Shown here: one piece after another, positions 1-11,599 of the stretch
Numbering within the stretch: position 1 is the first letter of the stretch
Layout: each line of letters starts with the position of its first letter
From: Acanthosepion pharaonis
Lineage: Eukaryota > Mollusca > Cephalopoda > Sepiida > Sepiidae
Reading direction: 5' to 3'
DNA: 64,000 bases
Assembly (NCBI GenBank): GCA_903632075.3
Contig: CAHIKZ030005408.1
Location: 837,501 to 901,500, forward strand
The notes under the pieces: generated by a model
Database searches by the model: none
What the model saw: only the letters and a program-made list of their open reading frames with translations
Told to the model about the DNA's origin: nothing
Translations under genes and position numbers: made by a program

Positions 1-142
1 AAATGTGGTTTGAACATGAAACGACCGTAAGCCTAGATTGCGTAGAATTGGCTTTTCTACTTGCTCCTCCTAAACTTCCATGTGGGAAACACATGGCATT
101 GCTTTACCCGATTATCAACGTCGTCAAACCAAATTTAACTGT

Positions 143-150
143 GCACACAC

Positions 151-203
<53 letters not shown>

Positions 204-207
204 AAAA
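143..207. repeat. (CA)n microsatellite with A-tract
   Basis: About 19 CA dinucleotides run directly into about 26 A residues. This is simple-sequence DNA; the open frames crossing it are artefacts of the repeat. Confidence 0.95.
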
Positions 208-244
208 GGATACAAATGCGCAAAACACATGCGCAGCACTCGAC

Positions 245-465
245 GTTTACGCAGAGTCAGTTAAGTGCCGTACGTGACACACGCTTAAGCGATCGGGTCT
301 CTTTCGATTCATGACTGACTAGGCAGAAGATTAGGTTGCTGTTTGTTTCTGTGGGTGAAGAGATGGGACTATAATTTCCCGAAGGATACTTGCGCGTAAG
401 TCAATGTAAGGAACCTGACTGGAATTCGAACCCAGGTCAAGATGACTGAATTCCTTATCGACATC
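245..465 (-). mobile_element. tRNA-derived SINE copy, family S1, reverse orientation
   Basis: On the minus strand this matches the tRNA-like head and the tail of the S1 copies at 33185-33770. The B-box-like stretch GGAATTCGAACCC lies near 420. The tail has the characteristic ACGTGACACACGC and TTCATGACTGACT blocks near 275-320. It is a decayed copy, and its head runs into the downstream (CT)n tract. Confidence 0.6.
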
Positions 466-469
466 AATA

Positions 470-471
470 CA

Positions 472-513
<42 letters not shown>

Positions 514-1075
514 ATTGTCTGTTCATATCTATCTATCTATTCCCTATATACTGTTCATCATCTATATATATATATATTATATATATATATATATATATAT
601 CTATCTGTTCATATCTATTGTCATTCTGTTCATATCTATCTTTCTTATCTATTAACTATCTATCTATTTGTTCATATCTATTATCATTCTGTTCATATCT
701 ATTACTTGATATATCTATCTATCTATATATATATATATATATATATATCTATTCATATCCATCTATCTATCTATAACATTATGTTATCTATCTATCTATC
801 TATCTTCATCTATCCATCTATCTATCTATCGTCTGTTCATATCTATTATCATTAACATTCTGTTGATACTATCTATCTATGTCTATCAATCTCAGTCTGT
901 TCTCCATCTTTCTATCTATTAATATTCTGTTCATATCTGTTTATATATGTATGTATGTATGTATTCTATCTATCTATTTATCTATCTATCATTTTCTGTT
1001 ATATATATGTATATTTATCTATCTATCTCATTCTGTTCTCTGTTTATTGCCTGTTCATATCCATTCTATTTCTTT
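470..1075. repeat. (CT)n followed by degenerate (TATC)n/(TA)n microsatellite
   Basis: About 20 CT units are followed by about 550 bp of TATC, TA and TATG repeats. The word TCTGTTCATATCTAT recurs among them, so the array is a compound whose larger unit is roughly 40 bp. The 137-codon frame across it is not a gene. Confidence 0.9.
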
Positions 1076-1539
1076 CATGCACAGACACACGCACACAGAT
1101 GCATAGTCGCGCGGATTCTTCTGATGTGTTTTAAGCTTTCTCTTACAATTACAATAAATCTTTTGTAACAAGCGTAAGTCTGATTTCGCTTCATCTTTTT
1201 AACTGGAAAAACAGACCCACACAATCACAAAGGTATTCGATAAAACTTAATGTAATTATACACGTTTATTGGTTACACATCCTCATCTCCCCTATTTAAG
1301 ATAATGATATAATTCCTTGTTATTGAAACAGACACATCGTATTAACATCATAACGAAATATATCATCTGTTCATAGGTAAAGTCTGACGATTCATACGTT
1401 GCTTTCTTTTGTTTCATATCAGTTATACTTTGATAATATTAATTTTAATGATTGGTTAAGCAAAATTCTTTCTTATACGAGGCAATAGAATTAATTGTAT
1501 ACCTAAATATCGTAGATTATTAGATATTTCCTTATATGG

Positions 1540-1860
1540 AAACATTCAATACTTAATGACCGAGCAGCCATTACTGTTGGCTGGAATTTATAAAATTTTT
1601 CTGAATACAATTTTTTTCAGGAAAATAGGTTTCTCAAGTCCAGTAACTGTTATCGCTCTTTCCAGTATTGATGGGAGATTGATTCCTAACCTTTTATTTC
1701 GTGTTATCAATATCTTCATTATATAATTATTTTCTCTTCAAGTTACATATGATATCCATTTTAGCTGTTGCTGCTGCTGGTGGTCCACGAGTGAGGAGGT
1801 TCGAACAAGTGTGATCTTTGCTAAGATCCAAAGGGCTCAATTGCTCAAAGCCATTTTTAA
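1540..1860 (-). mobile_element. LINE C-terminal relic, family D
   Basis: The sequence aligns by eye with copies at 39070-39440 and 50480-50860, sharing AATTTATAAAAT, the AGGAAAATAGGTTTCTC block and CCTAACCTTTT. On the minus strand the 50.6 kb copy encodes a LINE C-terminal segment (LLKWISHLTRRENNDIIKR). This copy has no usable frame. It ends at GAGGTTCGA, where the other copies continue. Confidence 0.55.
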
Positions 1861-2034
1861 CCATTGAACAGAGAAAGCGGTTTTAACAGCTAACAGCTGA
1901 TTTGTTTTATTTTAATTATAATGAGATGAAAAAACTGGAAGTAAACTTTAAATTCGGCATGAATTATTTGAAAAGGGAAAGAGACAATATGTTACAAGAA
2001 AAGTTTCTGAGAATATTCTGTTATTACATGCCAT

Positions 2035-2165
2035 GGTGCATATAGTGTGGCACAAGGATGAAAGTAAGGGGTACCCAGGGAGGATAGAACTCACTACTCA
2101 GTCGTAATAGTTCTAACGAGACAAGCTTGCGAACCATTACACCACCTCCGGGTACCCGCCCTGGT
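2035..2165 (-). mobile_element. tRNA-derived SINE, family S2, reverse orientation
   Basis: Read on the minus strand it begins GGTGGTGTAATGGTTCGCAA, an A-box-like start, continues through ACTGAGTAGTGAGTTC and a B-box-like GAGTTCTATCCTC, and ends with CTTGTGCCACA. It matches the forward copy at 45605-45735. Family S2 is a tRNA-head SINE, with an internal RNA polymerase III promoter in active members; this copy is decayed. Confidence 0.7.
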
Positions 2166-2189
2166 CCATATAATAAATCACTACATTTT

Positions 2190-2190
2190 C

Positions 2191-2246
<56 letters not shown>

Positions 2247-2334
2247 CGGTCTGTTCAGATCGATCGATCTATCTATCTATCTTGGTCTGTTCAGATCGAT
2301 CGATCTATCTATCTATCTATCTTGGTCTGTTCGG

Positions 2335-2374
<40 letters not shown>

Positions 2375-2422
2375 CGGTCTGTTCAGATCGATCGATCTAT
2401 CTATCTATCTTGGTCTGTTCAG

Positions 2423-2470
<48 letters not shown>

Positions 2471-2482
2471 CGGTCTGTTCGG

Positions 2483-2526
<44 letters not shown>

Positions 2527-2600
2527 GTTCAGATCTATCTATCTCGGTCTGTTCAGATCTATCTATCTATCTATCTAATCTATCTATCTATCTATCTATG
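2190..2600. repeat. (ATCT)n array interspersed with a GGTCTGTTC spacer
   Basis: Blocks of ATCT are separated by seven or more copies of a 20-25 bp spacer containing GGTCTGTTC(A/G)GATC, often followed by GATCGATC. The block lengths vary, so this is a higher-order minisatellite built from a microsatellite. All three frames stay open only because of the repeat. Confidence 0.92.
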
Positions 2601-2619
2601 CGGATTCAATATCTATTTA

Positions 2620-2800
2620 TCGATTGGGGTTTCCTTCTTAAGCTTTTGTTTGAAGTAGTGTGAAAGATCAGCATTTTGATTATTTTCTCTTCAAGTTGCC
2701 TGTACTATCCATATTATTTGTTGCTGCTGTTGGATGTCTTCAAATGATGCGATTTCTGTTGCCTGGTACAATTTTTTGTTTGTGATTCTGTAGCGCCAGC
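2620..2800 (-). mobile_element. LINE C-terminal relic, family D, short copy
   Basis: Shares TTTGTTTGAAGTAGTGTG, TTATTTTCTCTTCAAGTT and GTGATTCTGTAGCGCCAG with the copies at 39.2 and 50.7 kb. It has no coding capacity left. Confidence 0.55.
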
Positions 2801-2844
2801 CGCCAACATTTATTTACGGCTATATGACGCTGAGACATATGTTC

Positions 2845-3010
2845 TCCTACGATCACCGAAGTTAAGCAATATCAGGTGTTGTAGGTTTGGATGTAATGTA
2901 TACATTACACCACCTGCTCATCCAAACTTACAGCACCTGATATTCCAAACCGGTCACCCATCTAGATACTTACCAGACTCATCGTTGCTTAACTTCGGTG
3001 ATCGTAGGTG
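2845..3010. pseudogene. Inverted pair of 5S rRNA-derived sequences
   Basis: The right arm (2923-3008, minus strand) reads as the internal part of 5S rRNA: GATCACCGAAGTTAAGCAA, then a C-box-like TAGATGGGTGACC, then CAGGTGCTGTAAGTTTGG. The left arm (2848-2892, plus strand) repeats the start and the end but lacks the C-box region, so it is internally deleted. Between the arms lie two inverted copies of a tRNA-like start (GGTGGTGTAATG). This is a palindromic SINE-like derivative, not a working 5S gene, because the 5' third is absent from both arms. Confidence 0.75.
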
Positions 3011-3064
3011 AACAGGTGTATATAGATATGAACAGAATGAGAATAGATATATAGATATGAACAG

Positions 3065-3068
3065 AATG

Positions 3069-3133
<65 letters not shown>
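3065..3133. repeat. (GATA)n microsatellite
   Basis: About 17 GATA units follow a short degenerate ATAGATATGAACAGAATG block, which is the reverse complement of the CATTCTGTTCATATCTAT word in the 0.5-1 kb array. Confidence 0.95.
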
Positions 3134-3289
3134 TGTTATGGAGTGATTTCACAATGGAGGCTTGTATTTGTACTAAGTCGGTCCAAAAAATAGGTTCGAC
3201 GTACAAAACGGTAGAACTTGATATAATAGGTAATGAGGCAGAGAAATCTAGTCGTGGTCGCTGATACTTTACTATCCGACTAACGGTCG

Positions 3290-3600
3290 TCCGGCATCGA
3301 CTGACCGACCGACCCACTGAGAAGTATTCAGTCACCCACCTCCCACGAGGGCATCATGTGGCACAAGGCCGGTTTAACGTGAGATCTCCGAGCCCGTGGG
3401 CTCAGCCAAAAATATGCCCATTTGAACCCGCATAAACGGGTTCAGTGTCGGTTTACCTCCCCGAAAGAGACTCCGCCCTTCGGCGTAGCCTCGTCCGGGT
3501 TCCTCCCCGCCCGAAGGCAGAGAGGTCAGCCGGTCGTCCGACTTCAGACTGAACTCAGACCAACTCACTGAGCGACTCCCCGTTACTCTTACTACTCCTA
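3290..3600. other. Locally GC-rich unassigned sequence
   Basis: This stretch is clearly richer in G+C than its surroundings. It contains CACCCACCTCCCACGAGGG and GTGGCACAAGGCCGG, the latter resembling the reverse complement of the SINE S2 tail. I see no coherent reading frame or known domain. It is probably an old SINE-like insertion. Confidence 0.35.
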
Positions 3601-3654
3601 CTTATTATAGGTGGGAGAGTCTATTAATTATAGAATAGGTGTGTTCCACTATAA

Positions 3655-3655
3655 C

Positions 3656-3701
<46 letters not shown>

Positions 3702-3765
3702 TATCAAGTAATAGATAGATAGATAGATAGATAGTATCAAGTAATAGATAGATAGATAGATATAG
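3655..3765. repeat. (GATA)n with AGTATCAAGTAAT interruptions
   Basis: Three GATA blocks are separated by the same short spacer containing GTATCAAGTAAT, so the whole block-plus-spacer unit has itself been duplicated. Confidence 0.92.
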
Positions 3766-4185
3766 GGCCTAGTAATGAGAAATACATTACGAGCTCGGAA
3801 TTGTTAATCGGAGGGCCGAATTTCTCTTCCCGTTGGGTTTGTTATAAATAAACATTTAGTTTTTGAAATTAACTGTTTATTTCATATTTCATCTATTTTT
3901 ACATATTTAAAATGTCTTCCTTCTCACATTTTTCATTACTAGGCACTCTAGCCCCCCTCCTCCCCCCACACTACTTGAGTCTTAGTAGCATACAATCAAG
4001 GAGTTTGTCTCTGGATATCACTAAGCATCACCAAACCTCTACATGCCACTACTTGGGAAAGGTAATAATGCACCTCTTCTCATCCCAGTTATAAGTTAAT
4101 TAGTAACACTTATATCACTAAGTATTTATCTCCCCTCAGAAAACAATTCTTACAATCTAAAAATATTTTCTAGCGTTAAATAAAT

Positions 4186-4525
4186 TGTAATGACTTGATA
4201 CACCGTAGAAAACTGTAAAAGGTTGATAATCCGTAGAAAACAGTTAAGGGTTGATAAGCCGTAGAAAGATGTAAAGGATTGATAATCCATAGAAAACTGG
4301 AAAGAGTTGATAATCCGTAGAAATTTGTAAAGGGATGATAATCCATAGAAAACTGTAAAGTGTTTATAAACCGTAGAAAACTAAAAGGTTGATTAGTCGT
4401 AGAAAACTGTAAAAAAAAATTGATAAGCTGTAGAAAACTGTAATGGGTTGATAAGCCATAAAAAAACTATAAAAGGTTGATTAGCCGTAGAAAATTATAA
4501 AGGGTTGATAATCCCTAGAAATCCA
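4186..4525. repeat. 28-bp minisatellite, about 12 units
   Basis: The repeating unit is close to GATAATCCGTAGAAAACTG followed by TAAAGGGTT. I count about twelve divergent copies, with lengths of 27-30 bp because of A-run slippage. Units alternate AATCC, AAGCC and TAGCC before GTAGAAA. Similar words occur near 47895 (CAAAGGGTTGATAAACTG), so the unit is dispersed. Confidence 0.88.
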
Positions 4526-4554
4526 ATCAATCAATAAGTTTTGAATAAGGATGA

Positions 4555-4710
4555 ATATGACGGATCCAACTAGTATTGGAACTCGGCTCTCCGATTAACA
4601 ATTTCGACCCATTATCCATTACGCCACCCGCACGTGTTACAGCAGCTTTCAAAGCGGTCACTCATCTAGGTACTGACCAGGCTCGACGTTGCTTAGTAGA
4701 TTTTCGGCAA
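4555..4710 (-). mobile_element. SINE S1-type head next to a 5S-derived segment
   Basis: On the minus strand the order is a 5S-like piece (GCAACGTCGAGCCTGGTCAG, then TAGATGAGTGACCGCTTTG), then GGTGGCGTAATGGATAATG, then GGAGAGCCGAGTTCCAATA. The arrangement, 5S body followed by tRNA-like head, is the same as at 59663-59840. The copy is decayed. Confidence 0.6.
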
Positions 4711-5479
4711 GCTTTCATCATTTTACAGTTGAAATACTACGATGTAACCTTATCACTCTTTGGTACTTCGATTTCACGAATTTAAGCGCAATACTTGATT
4801 GGCAGTTAGGTCACATAATTTGTTGAAATTGCTAGTTGTAATCATAAATTCTATGCTAATAGTTTCTTCTCTTGCACTTCTCGCTTGTTGAAATGATTTT
4901 TTTTTAAATTGACGCTACACATTCTAGAGAAAGTTGTCTTGTCCTTGTGTTTGTATCTATTTTACGTTAGGCATCAGTTCATCTTGGCGGACATTCTTAT
5001 TGGAGAGTCGATCTTACATCAGAAGCGGAACGCTAAACTATAAATATAGATAAGAAACAAATAGAGATAGATAACAAAAAGAATGGAACGCTATTTTCAA
5101 CGTTCGATATCAGTTTCTATGATCGTTTTTGCATTTCAGTGTCAGGTAGGTGAGGCTTGATGAAAGATAAATTGATTTCATGCTCATTTATGGAAGAAGT
5201 TATTTCTAGGATGGTGGCAGGCGAAATCTAGAACCCTTAGAAATATATCAAAGTTTCTGCGTTTTCCCCCTTCGTGTCTGAAAAGACCGAGCCTAAACAT
5301 CGGGTGGCAGGGTAGGGTGCAATTCAATGGTTTCCAAATTTTTCAACAGCATAGAACACGGAAGTATCATCAACCATATTAAAAAAAATAAAAATAAAAA
5401 GTAAATGATGTATATTGCGTCTCCTCTTTTTCCTTCCATCCCCATCCAGACGTCAGCCGCAGATTTAAGATTCTCTCTG

Positions 5480-5979
<500 letters not shown>

Positions 5980-6774
5980 GAAACTGCCCTCCCAGTCGGG
6001 GACAAGTCATCGTGGCCACTTCAGAAAGAAGTATTTTTTCACGGTTTTCTCTTTGATAACATCATGTCACGTGATTGTCTTATCGTTTGCCATAAGCCAC
6101 CCGAGCCCCGCCGAATCCTTTTTTTTTTTTTTTTTACCCATACAAGAGCTTCTATTCAATGATGTAGAGAAAAAGATTCAATCCCTGTTTTATTCCCGCT
6201 TATTTATGTGTTGGCGAAAAATAGAGTTTTTTTTTTGTTTTTTTTTCCATTTTTTTTTCTTTTTTCGTAATCAGTCAACACATTTAAATATAAACTGAAA
6301 TATGGTATCGTTGTTTAAAGCGTGTCATAAAATAGGTTTTATAGACACAGAAAAGTAATTATAATCCATACACCCCCCTCCATGGCAACAAAACGTATTT
6401 GCGATTACCCATCGATGTTTAAGCCGAATTAAAAGCCAGGACTAAGGAAGCTGATTTTCAAGATAGATAATCCCTATCCTCTTGGAATAGCAATGCAAAA
6501 CGATCCCAAATCCACCCAGTCAACCGCTACTTTGTAAAACCAACTCCCAAGGGGATACTTCCCCGATCAATACAATATTAACATATTCAGGTCTCGGCTT
6601 AACTGTTACCTTACCCACATATCCCTATAAACAGCGCCTTATACCACTTACTTTATAACGTTCTACCTCGAATGGCTCTTGGGCCTTGTACAGGGTGAAC
6701 ATTATTGTAAAAAAAGAAGCATTGTCTCCCTTTCAGCCAAACATTGTCATTACACATTCGATAAAGGCGTAGGG

Positions 6775-7640
6775 TAGTGCTTTACGAAGCGAGTCTTGTT
6801 GACCACTTTGACGTGAGTTCGAACCTTACTGGGTGCTCTATACAAAACAAAATCGACATGAAATAGCCCAACAATTGACATGTCGTAAAATCAACCAAAC
6901 TTAAGCCTTTCAGCATGGTTTAATGGCTAGGAGGGCTAATTCAGTTGACTATTACTACAGAGTTGTGAAGTCGATCCTCATTGGGTGCCCCATGTAAACA
7001 TTTTTAATTTATATAATCCAACAAGGGTTAACACGTAAAATCAACAAATTAAGCATTTCCGCATGATAGAATGGTTAGCGAAGTTAATCCCGTTGACCAT
7101 TACTAGTGAGTAGTGAAATCGATCCTCATTGGGTACCCCATGTAAACATTTTACATTGTATAACCCAACAAGAGATGACATGTCGTAAGATCAACCAACT
7201 TAACAAATTAAGAATTTCAGCATGGTGTAAAGTTTAGTGAGGCTAATCCAGTTGACTATTACTACTGAGTAGTGAAGTCGATCCTCATTGGGTACCCCAT
7301 GTAAACATTTTACATTGTATAACCCAACAAGAGATGACATGTCGTACGATCAACCAACTTAACAAATTAAGAATTTCAACATGGTGTAAAGTTTAGTGAA
7401 GCTAATCCAGTTGACTATTACTACTGAGTAGTGAAGTCGATCTTCATTGGGTGCCCCATGTAAAATTTTGACTCATATAACCCAACTAGGGTTGACATGT
7501 CGTAAAATCAACCAACCTACCAAATTAAGAATTTCAACATGGTGTAAAGTTTAGTGAAGCTAATCCAGTTGACTATTACTAATGAGTAGTGAAGGATAAT
7601 CCGGTTGACCAATTTTACATTGAATAAACCCCCAAAAGTT
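6775..7640 (+). mobile_element. Tandem run of tRNA-derived SINE units
   Basis: About five to six diverged units, spaced roughly 140-170 bp, each carry an A-box-like GCATGGT(T/G)TAA start, a central GTTGACTATTACTACTGAGT, a B-box-like GAAGTCGATCCTCATTGGG and a tail ATAACCCAACAAG with GACATGTCGTA. Units at about 7200-7375 and 7375-7530 are nearly identical over long stretches. The head is that of family S2, but the tail differs. A diverged first unit lies near 6775-6850. Confidence 0.75.
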
Positions 7641-7954
7641 GACATGTCGTAAAAACCACCAACCTAGCCTAACCATGAAAAAGTGGATCAAAAATTCCGT
7701 AGTCTGAATTCAGCTGAATTTTCATCTGAGATTTTTTAATGCATTAGGTAATCATTATTAGCGAAGAAAAAAAAACACACGATTTATGTGCATTGCCAAA
7801 GAATTATATTATGTTGAAAAATAAATATTTTTGTGTACCTTTTTATCATTAGCCTTACTGAGGTATCTCTGGAAACCACTTTACTATTTGATATTTACAA
7901 ATGCATTAACGGGTGTAAAGAGATGGCAAGAGTTTTTTTTTTTTAATTATATGC

Positions 7955-8400
7955 AGTCAATATTTTTTTAATTATACACAATCATTTTGATAATACACGG
8001 TCAACCATTTTAAGAATGGCGGACATGCCTTTTGGTGGCCCTGAAGCTTGAATAGATATTGGGGCCCCTTCACAACCAGCAACAATAGAATCAAGGTTCC
8101 AGCTGCCCAAATGTAGGCTATGAATAGATTCGGGAGAGTTCAATGAGCCTATACAGGTGGGTGTTCAGACACTAAAAGCCCCTATGAAAATTTTGAAATT
8201 TGACCAATTGCAGGGGAATTTTAAGAAAATATGAAATAGATATTAAAGCGTATTGTAAACCGCCAACTGAGATTAGGGAAGACCTGATACTGTATTTTAA
8301 TAATAGACAATCAATCACGTATAATAATATACAAGCAATCATGTTAATAATACACAATCATTTTTATAATATACAATCAATCAGTTTAAAATTTTTTACA
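7955..8400. repeat. AT-rich minisatellite built on ATACAATCAATCATTTT
   Basis: The motif ATAATATACAATCAATCATT recurs with drift at 7970-8020 and 8295-8400. The same motif reappears at 8941-8975, 9905-10079 and 10660-10725. It is interrupted by the LINE at 8410, the GAAA array at 9126 and the Tc1 relic at 10079, which suggests one older array later split by insertions. Confidence 0.6.
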
Positions 8401-8409
8401 GTAGTGTTT

Positions 8410-8940
8410 AACTTGTACAAGGTCCGAGAGCCACTCAAGATACAGAGTCAAACAGTAAGAGGTACAGCTTATGCAGATATGTGTGGAAGATAACGATTGC
8501 AGTGATCGGCGAAGCAGCCTCTTGGGTATCGGTCCAAGGCAAGCAAGATCGTAAAAAGAAAGTGCTTGGGTAGACCTTACATCTCAGCAGGAGGATATGA
8601 AAGGTATGAGGGTGGTTCGTTACAATGCACGCAGCACGGTGCGTCTTAGCCGTGAAGTTTAGAACGTGGGGGGGGGGGACTAAGGAATGTAGTTTGTCTA
8701 AAGACTTTTCATGGAAATAGCAATAGAGCAGAATGAGGCTTGCGACGTCTCACCTGAGAAAGGATTTGTTGAGTGGAAAATAATTAATTCGTTGCCTACA
8801 AGGACGCAGAGACGCTTTTGGACATTCTCGAGAGTGGAAAGTAAAGAGTGGGCAGCTCCCGTCCATGTATGGCAGCAGTAGTCTATTTTCGGCCCGATCT
8901 GGCTCTTGTTAGGATAGAGGGTAGCAGGAGGAGGGAAGTA
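8410..8940 (-). mobile_element. LINE C-terminus and 3' region, family E
   Basis: On the minus strand 8690-8900 translates to a recognisable LINE C-terminal segment: YCCHTWTGAAHSLLSTLENV and, after damage, FCSIAIS. The forward copy at 46680-46900 has YCYHIWAGAAQSSLSIFDRI in the same place. The part from 8410 to 8590 matches 40940-41110 and 55085-55205 (GAGCCACTCAAGATA) and would be the 3' untranslated region. The coding part is broken. Confidence 0.6.
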
Positions 8941-9125
8941 CTATTAATATACAATCAATAATTTTTAATATAATCAGTTTTATGATAAACAGTAAATGGT
9001 CTTACTATAATTCTACTTGTTCCTCTCTTGGTTAGCACGACCGTTACGCCTTGCCAATACCTAATAAATAATGGACTATTGCGTTTTGATCGTGTGGAAA
9101 GAAGGAAAACGACGCTACTCGGTTT

Positions 9126-9131
9126 CAGTGA

Positions 9132-9186
<55 letters not shown>

Positions 9187-9231
9187 GTAAAGCAAAGAAA
9201 TAATGGAAAACCAAAGAAAGAATGAACGGTA

Positions 9232-9279
<48 letters not shown>

Positions 9280-9459
9280 ACGGTAAAGAAAAGAAATAAT
9301 GGAAAACCAAAGAAAGAAAGAAAGAACGGTAAAGCAAAGAAATAATAGAAAAAGAAAGAAAGAAAGAAAGGTAAAGCAAAGAAATAAATAATGGAAAACC
9401 AAAGAAAGAAAGAAAGAAAGAAAGAAAGAACGGTAAAGAAAAGAAATAATGGAAAACCA

Positions 9460-9491
<32 letters not shown>

Positions 9492-9610
9492 ACGGTAAAG
9501 AAAAGAAATAATGGAAAAAGAAAGAAAGAAAGAAGGGAAGAAAGAAAAAAAGAAAGAACGATAAAGCAAAGAACTAATGGAAAACCAAAGAAAGAAAGAG
9601 AGAAAGAATG
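9126..9610. repeat. (GAAA)n array with a repeated 30-bp interruption
   Basis: GAAA blocks alternate with at least seven copies of a spacer like GGTAAAGCAAAGAAATAATG followed by GAAAACCAAAG. The spacer is itself a GAAA-derived unit, so block and spacer amplified together. The 254-codon minus-strand frame (poly FFLSFF) is an artefact. Confidence 0.93.
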
Positions 9611-10078
9611 GAGCGAAGATAGACATGTCTAACGTCTGTTTCAGTGAAATGAAAAAAAACTTGCCAAATTCAAATCTTTTCATTTGTACCCACTTACTTC
9701 TTAAAATAACGACCAGCATTCATATTTAGGATTCTTATTGCAATATTTTATTAAAGTTGTTAAACTCAAATATTTAACGATGGAATTTCTGCGGATATTT
9801 TATTGTCGTAGAACTGTTCTTATTCAATCATTAACATAAGAATTAAGATTCATCAGAAAATACAAATAGGAAAACCATGAAATTTTCATGGCATTTCTAG
9901 TTCAAAGTAATATGCAGCTAATCATTTTTACAATATACAGCACATATTTTTAATCATACAATGTCAATCTTTGAATTATTATAGAGTGAATCCGTTTTAA
10001 TTGTATACAGTCAATCATTTAAAATAACATGCAGCCAATCATTCTAATAATACACAATCAAAAATTTATAATAATATA

Positions 10079-10657
10079 CACACACTTGTGCAAATTAATT
10101 GAAACAACTGCTTTAGTTTCCTTTCTTTCACCATACAGTCAATTTCAGAAGCACTGGAGTAACAGAGTGCAATCAGCTTCCATTTTTTTCTCGGATTGGA
10201 TCATTTGCAGTGATGTCCAGTAATATGAATCTATTTTCGGGGTGTATGATGACATTTGTTTGGCCTTGAAACATATTGCGTAATCCGTGATTGCATCATA
10301 TTTTCATCACGCTCAGACACTATTGTCTCGACTGTCGATTAGTTGTCCTATAGCCATTGTTTGTGATGGGCGTTACTCCATGGAAGCGTACGAAAAATTG
10401 TAACGCTGCACGGACACAATGACAAGCCTTACCAGTGAGCAAATCAAAGTACTATCGACTGGCTCGGAAACTCTCCTGATTTAAATCCAGTCGAGAATCT
10501 GTGGTCAACCTGCAAGGAAAGACTTCGTGGAATGTACATACGAAGTACTAAGATGTGCACTGGGTCATGTTTCATTGAAAAAATACGAAAGAAAGCAAAT
10601 AATAATGTTTAAAGCAAATAATAATTCGTTTTGTTTCAATTAGTTTGCACAAGGGTG
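10079..10657 (+). mobile_element. Internally deleted Tc1-like transposon
   Basis: Terminal inverted repeats are visible: CACTTGTGCAAATTAATTGA on the left and TCAATTAGTTTGCACAAGGG on the right, each flanked by TA as expected for Tc1/mariner insertion. The remaining transposase piece at about 10455-10535 reads WLGNSPDLNPVENLW, the conserved motif that contains the third catalytic acidic residue (E). The first part of the transposase is missing; most of the 579 bp is terminal sequence shared with 15313-15612. It cannot supply its own transposase. Confidence 0.85.
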
Positions 10658-10759
10658 TAGATAATCAGCTTTAATAATATACAGACAATAATTATTAACA
10701 ATATACAGCAAGCTTTTTAATATCGTGACTGTTATAAAGTACAAGGCTTAGTGCCTGGT

Positions 10760-10850
10760 AAATTAGAGCGTTGGTTTATGAACTTGGTGATATAGTAATT
10801 GTGCGTTCAATCCCTGAACTGGGCCATGTGAACTTCGACTTAGTGGAAAC
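10760..10850 (+). mobile_element. tRNA-like SINE head, uncertain
   Basis: AGAGCGTTGGTTTATGAAC resembles an A box, and GTGCGTTCAATCCCTGAAC resembles a B box about 35 bp later. The rest of a tRNA cloverleaf is not convincing. It is probably a lone SINE head. Confidence 0.35.
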
Positions 10851-10974
10851 GTACTGACTAATAATTGAGTAGTACTAAATAAGAACTAGACGAGATATCC
10901 TGTGATATTGGCAATGGTACGAGAACAATTTACACCCTTAGATTAAATAAAAATATCCTGCAGGTTACCTGGAT

Positions 10975-11025
10975 CGACAAACACCTGATGAAGGCCGGAG
11001 AGCACAACAACCGAAACTTTGTGAA
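10975..11025 (+). ncRNA. Hammerhead-like module, probably inactive
   Basis: CTGATGA is followed by A, GGCC, a loop, ACC and then GAAACTTTGTG. The CUGAUGA and GAAA cores are present with a possible GG/CC stem II, but an extra A separates core and stem. The residue at the expected cleavage position (after AC-TTT-GT) is G, which hammerheads do not cleave. It belongs to the same motif class as the copies near 36.1 and 39.8 kb. Confidence 0.35.
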
Positions 11026-11204
11026 AATAAGAAAAAACAGGAATAATGGTCCGCATGTAACATCCGGTTCACACTCCTCCAGTGAAATTTTATTTACTAA
11101 TTTTTATTCTTCTCAATAGTAGATAGATTAGCTTATCGTCCGGCTCACACTCCTTCCCGGTCTTTTGGTCAGGAGTAGAGGTTTATCACTTGATTAATGT
11201 TTAG

Positions 11205-11325
11205 GGTTAGGTTTGCGGTTCCTTCTAAAGTCTTTTCATTCTCTTTCCCTCCCAGTAACCACTTGCGTCTTAGTGGAATTATCGCCTTGCTTAGGGTGAA
11301 TTGATTTTAAAAAATGCCAATAAGA
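11205..11325 (+). mobile_element. LINE family A 3' end
   Basis: Contains AAGTCTTTTCATTCTCTTTC, then CTTGCGTCTTAGTGGAATTA and CGCCTTGCTTAGGGTGAA, the tail found at the ends of the copies at 15290, 19970 and 44760. Only the 3' tail survives. Confidence 0.65.
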
Positions 11326-11599
11326 TTAACTGCTTATCCCAGTAATTTGTTCTGATATCCTTTCAGGTAAACCATATGTAATTAATTTCTGAACACCCTA
11401 AATAGATGAAGAATCCATATCGCCATAATTATCTCCCCTTACCATGCATTGGCAACAGCAATGGTATATTGATTATATTAATTGTGAATATTAACAGGTC
11501 AATTTATAATGCAGGGATACAAAAGCTCAAGCCTTTACTCGTCACGGTAACAGTAGCAATACAGTAAAAAGAAAAAACTCGATTTAAAGAACTATTTGC

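Noticed and set aside
8955..9719. 254-codon Phe/Leu/Ser-rich membrane-like protein
   Set aside because: Translation of (GAAA)n on the minus strand.
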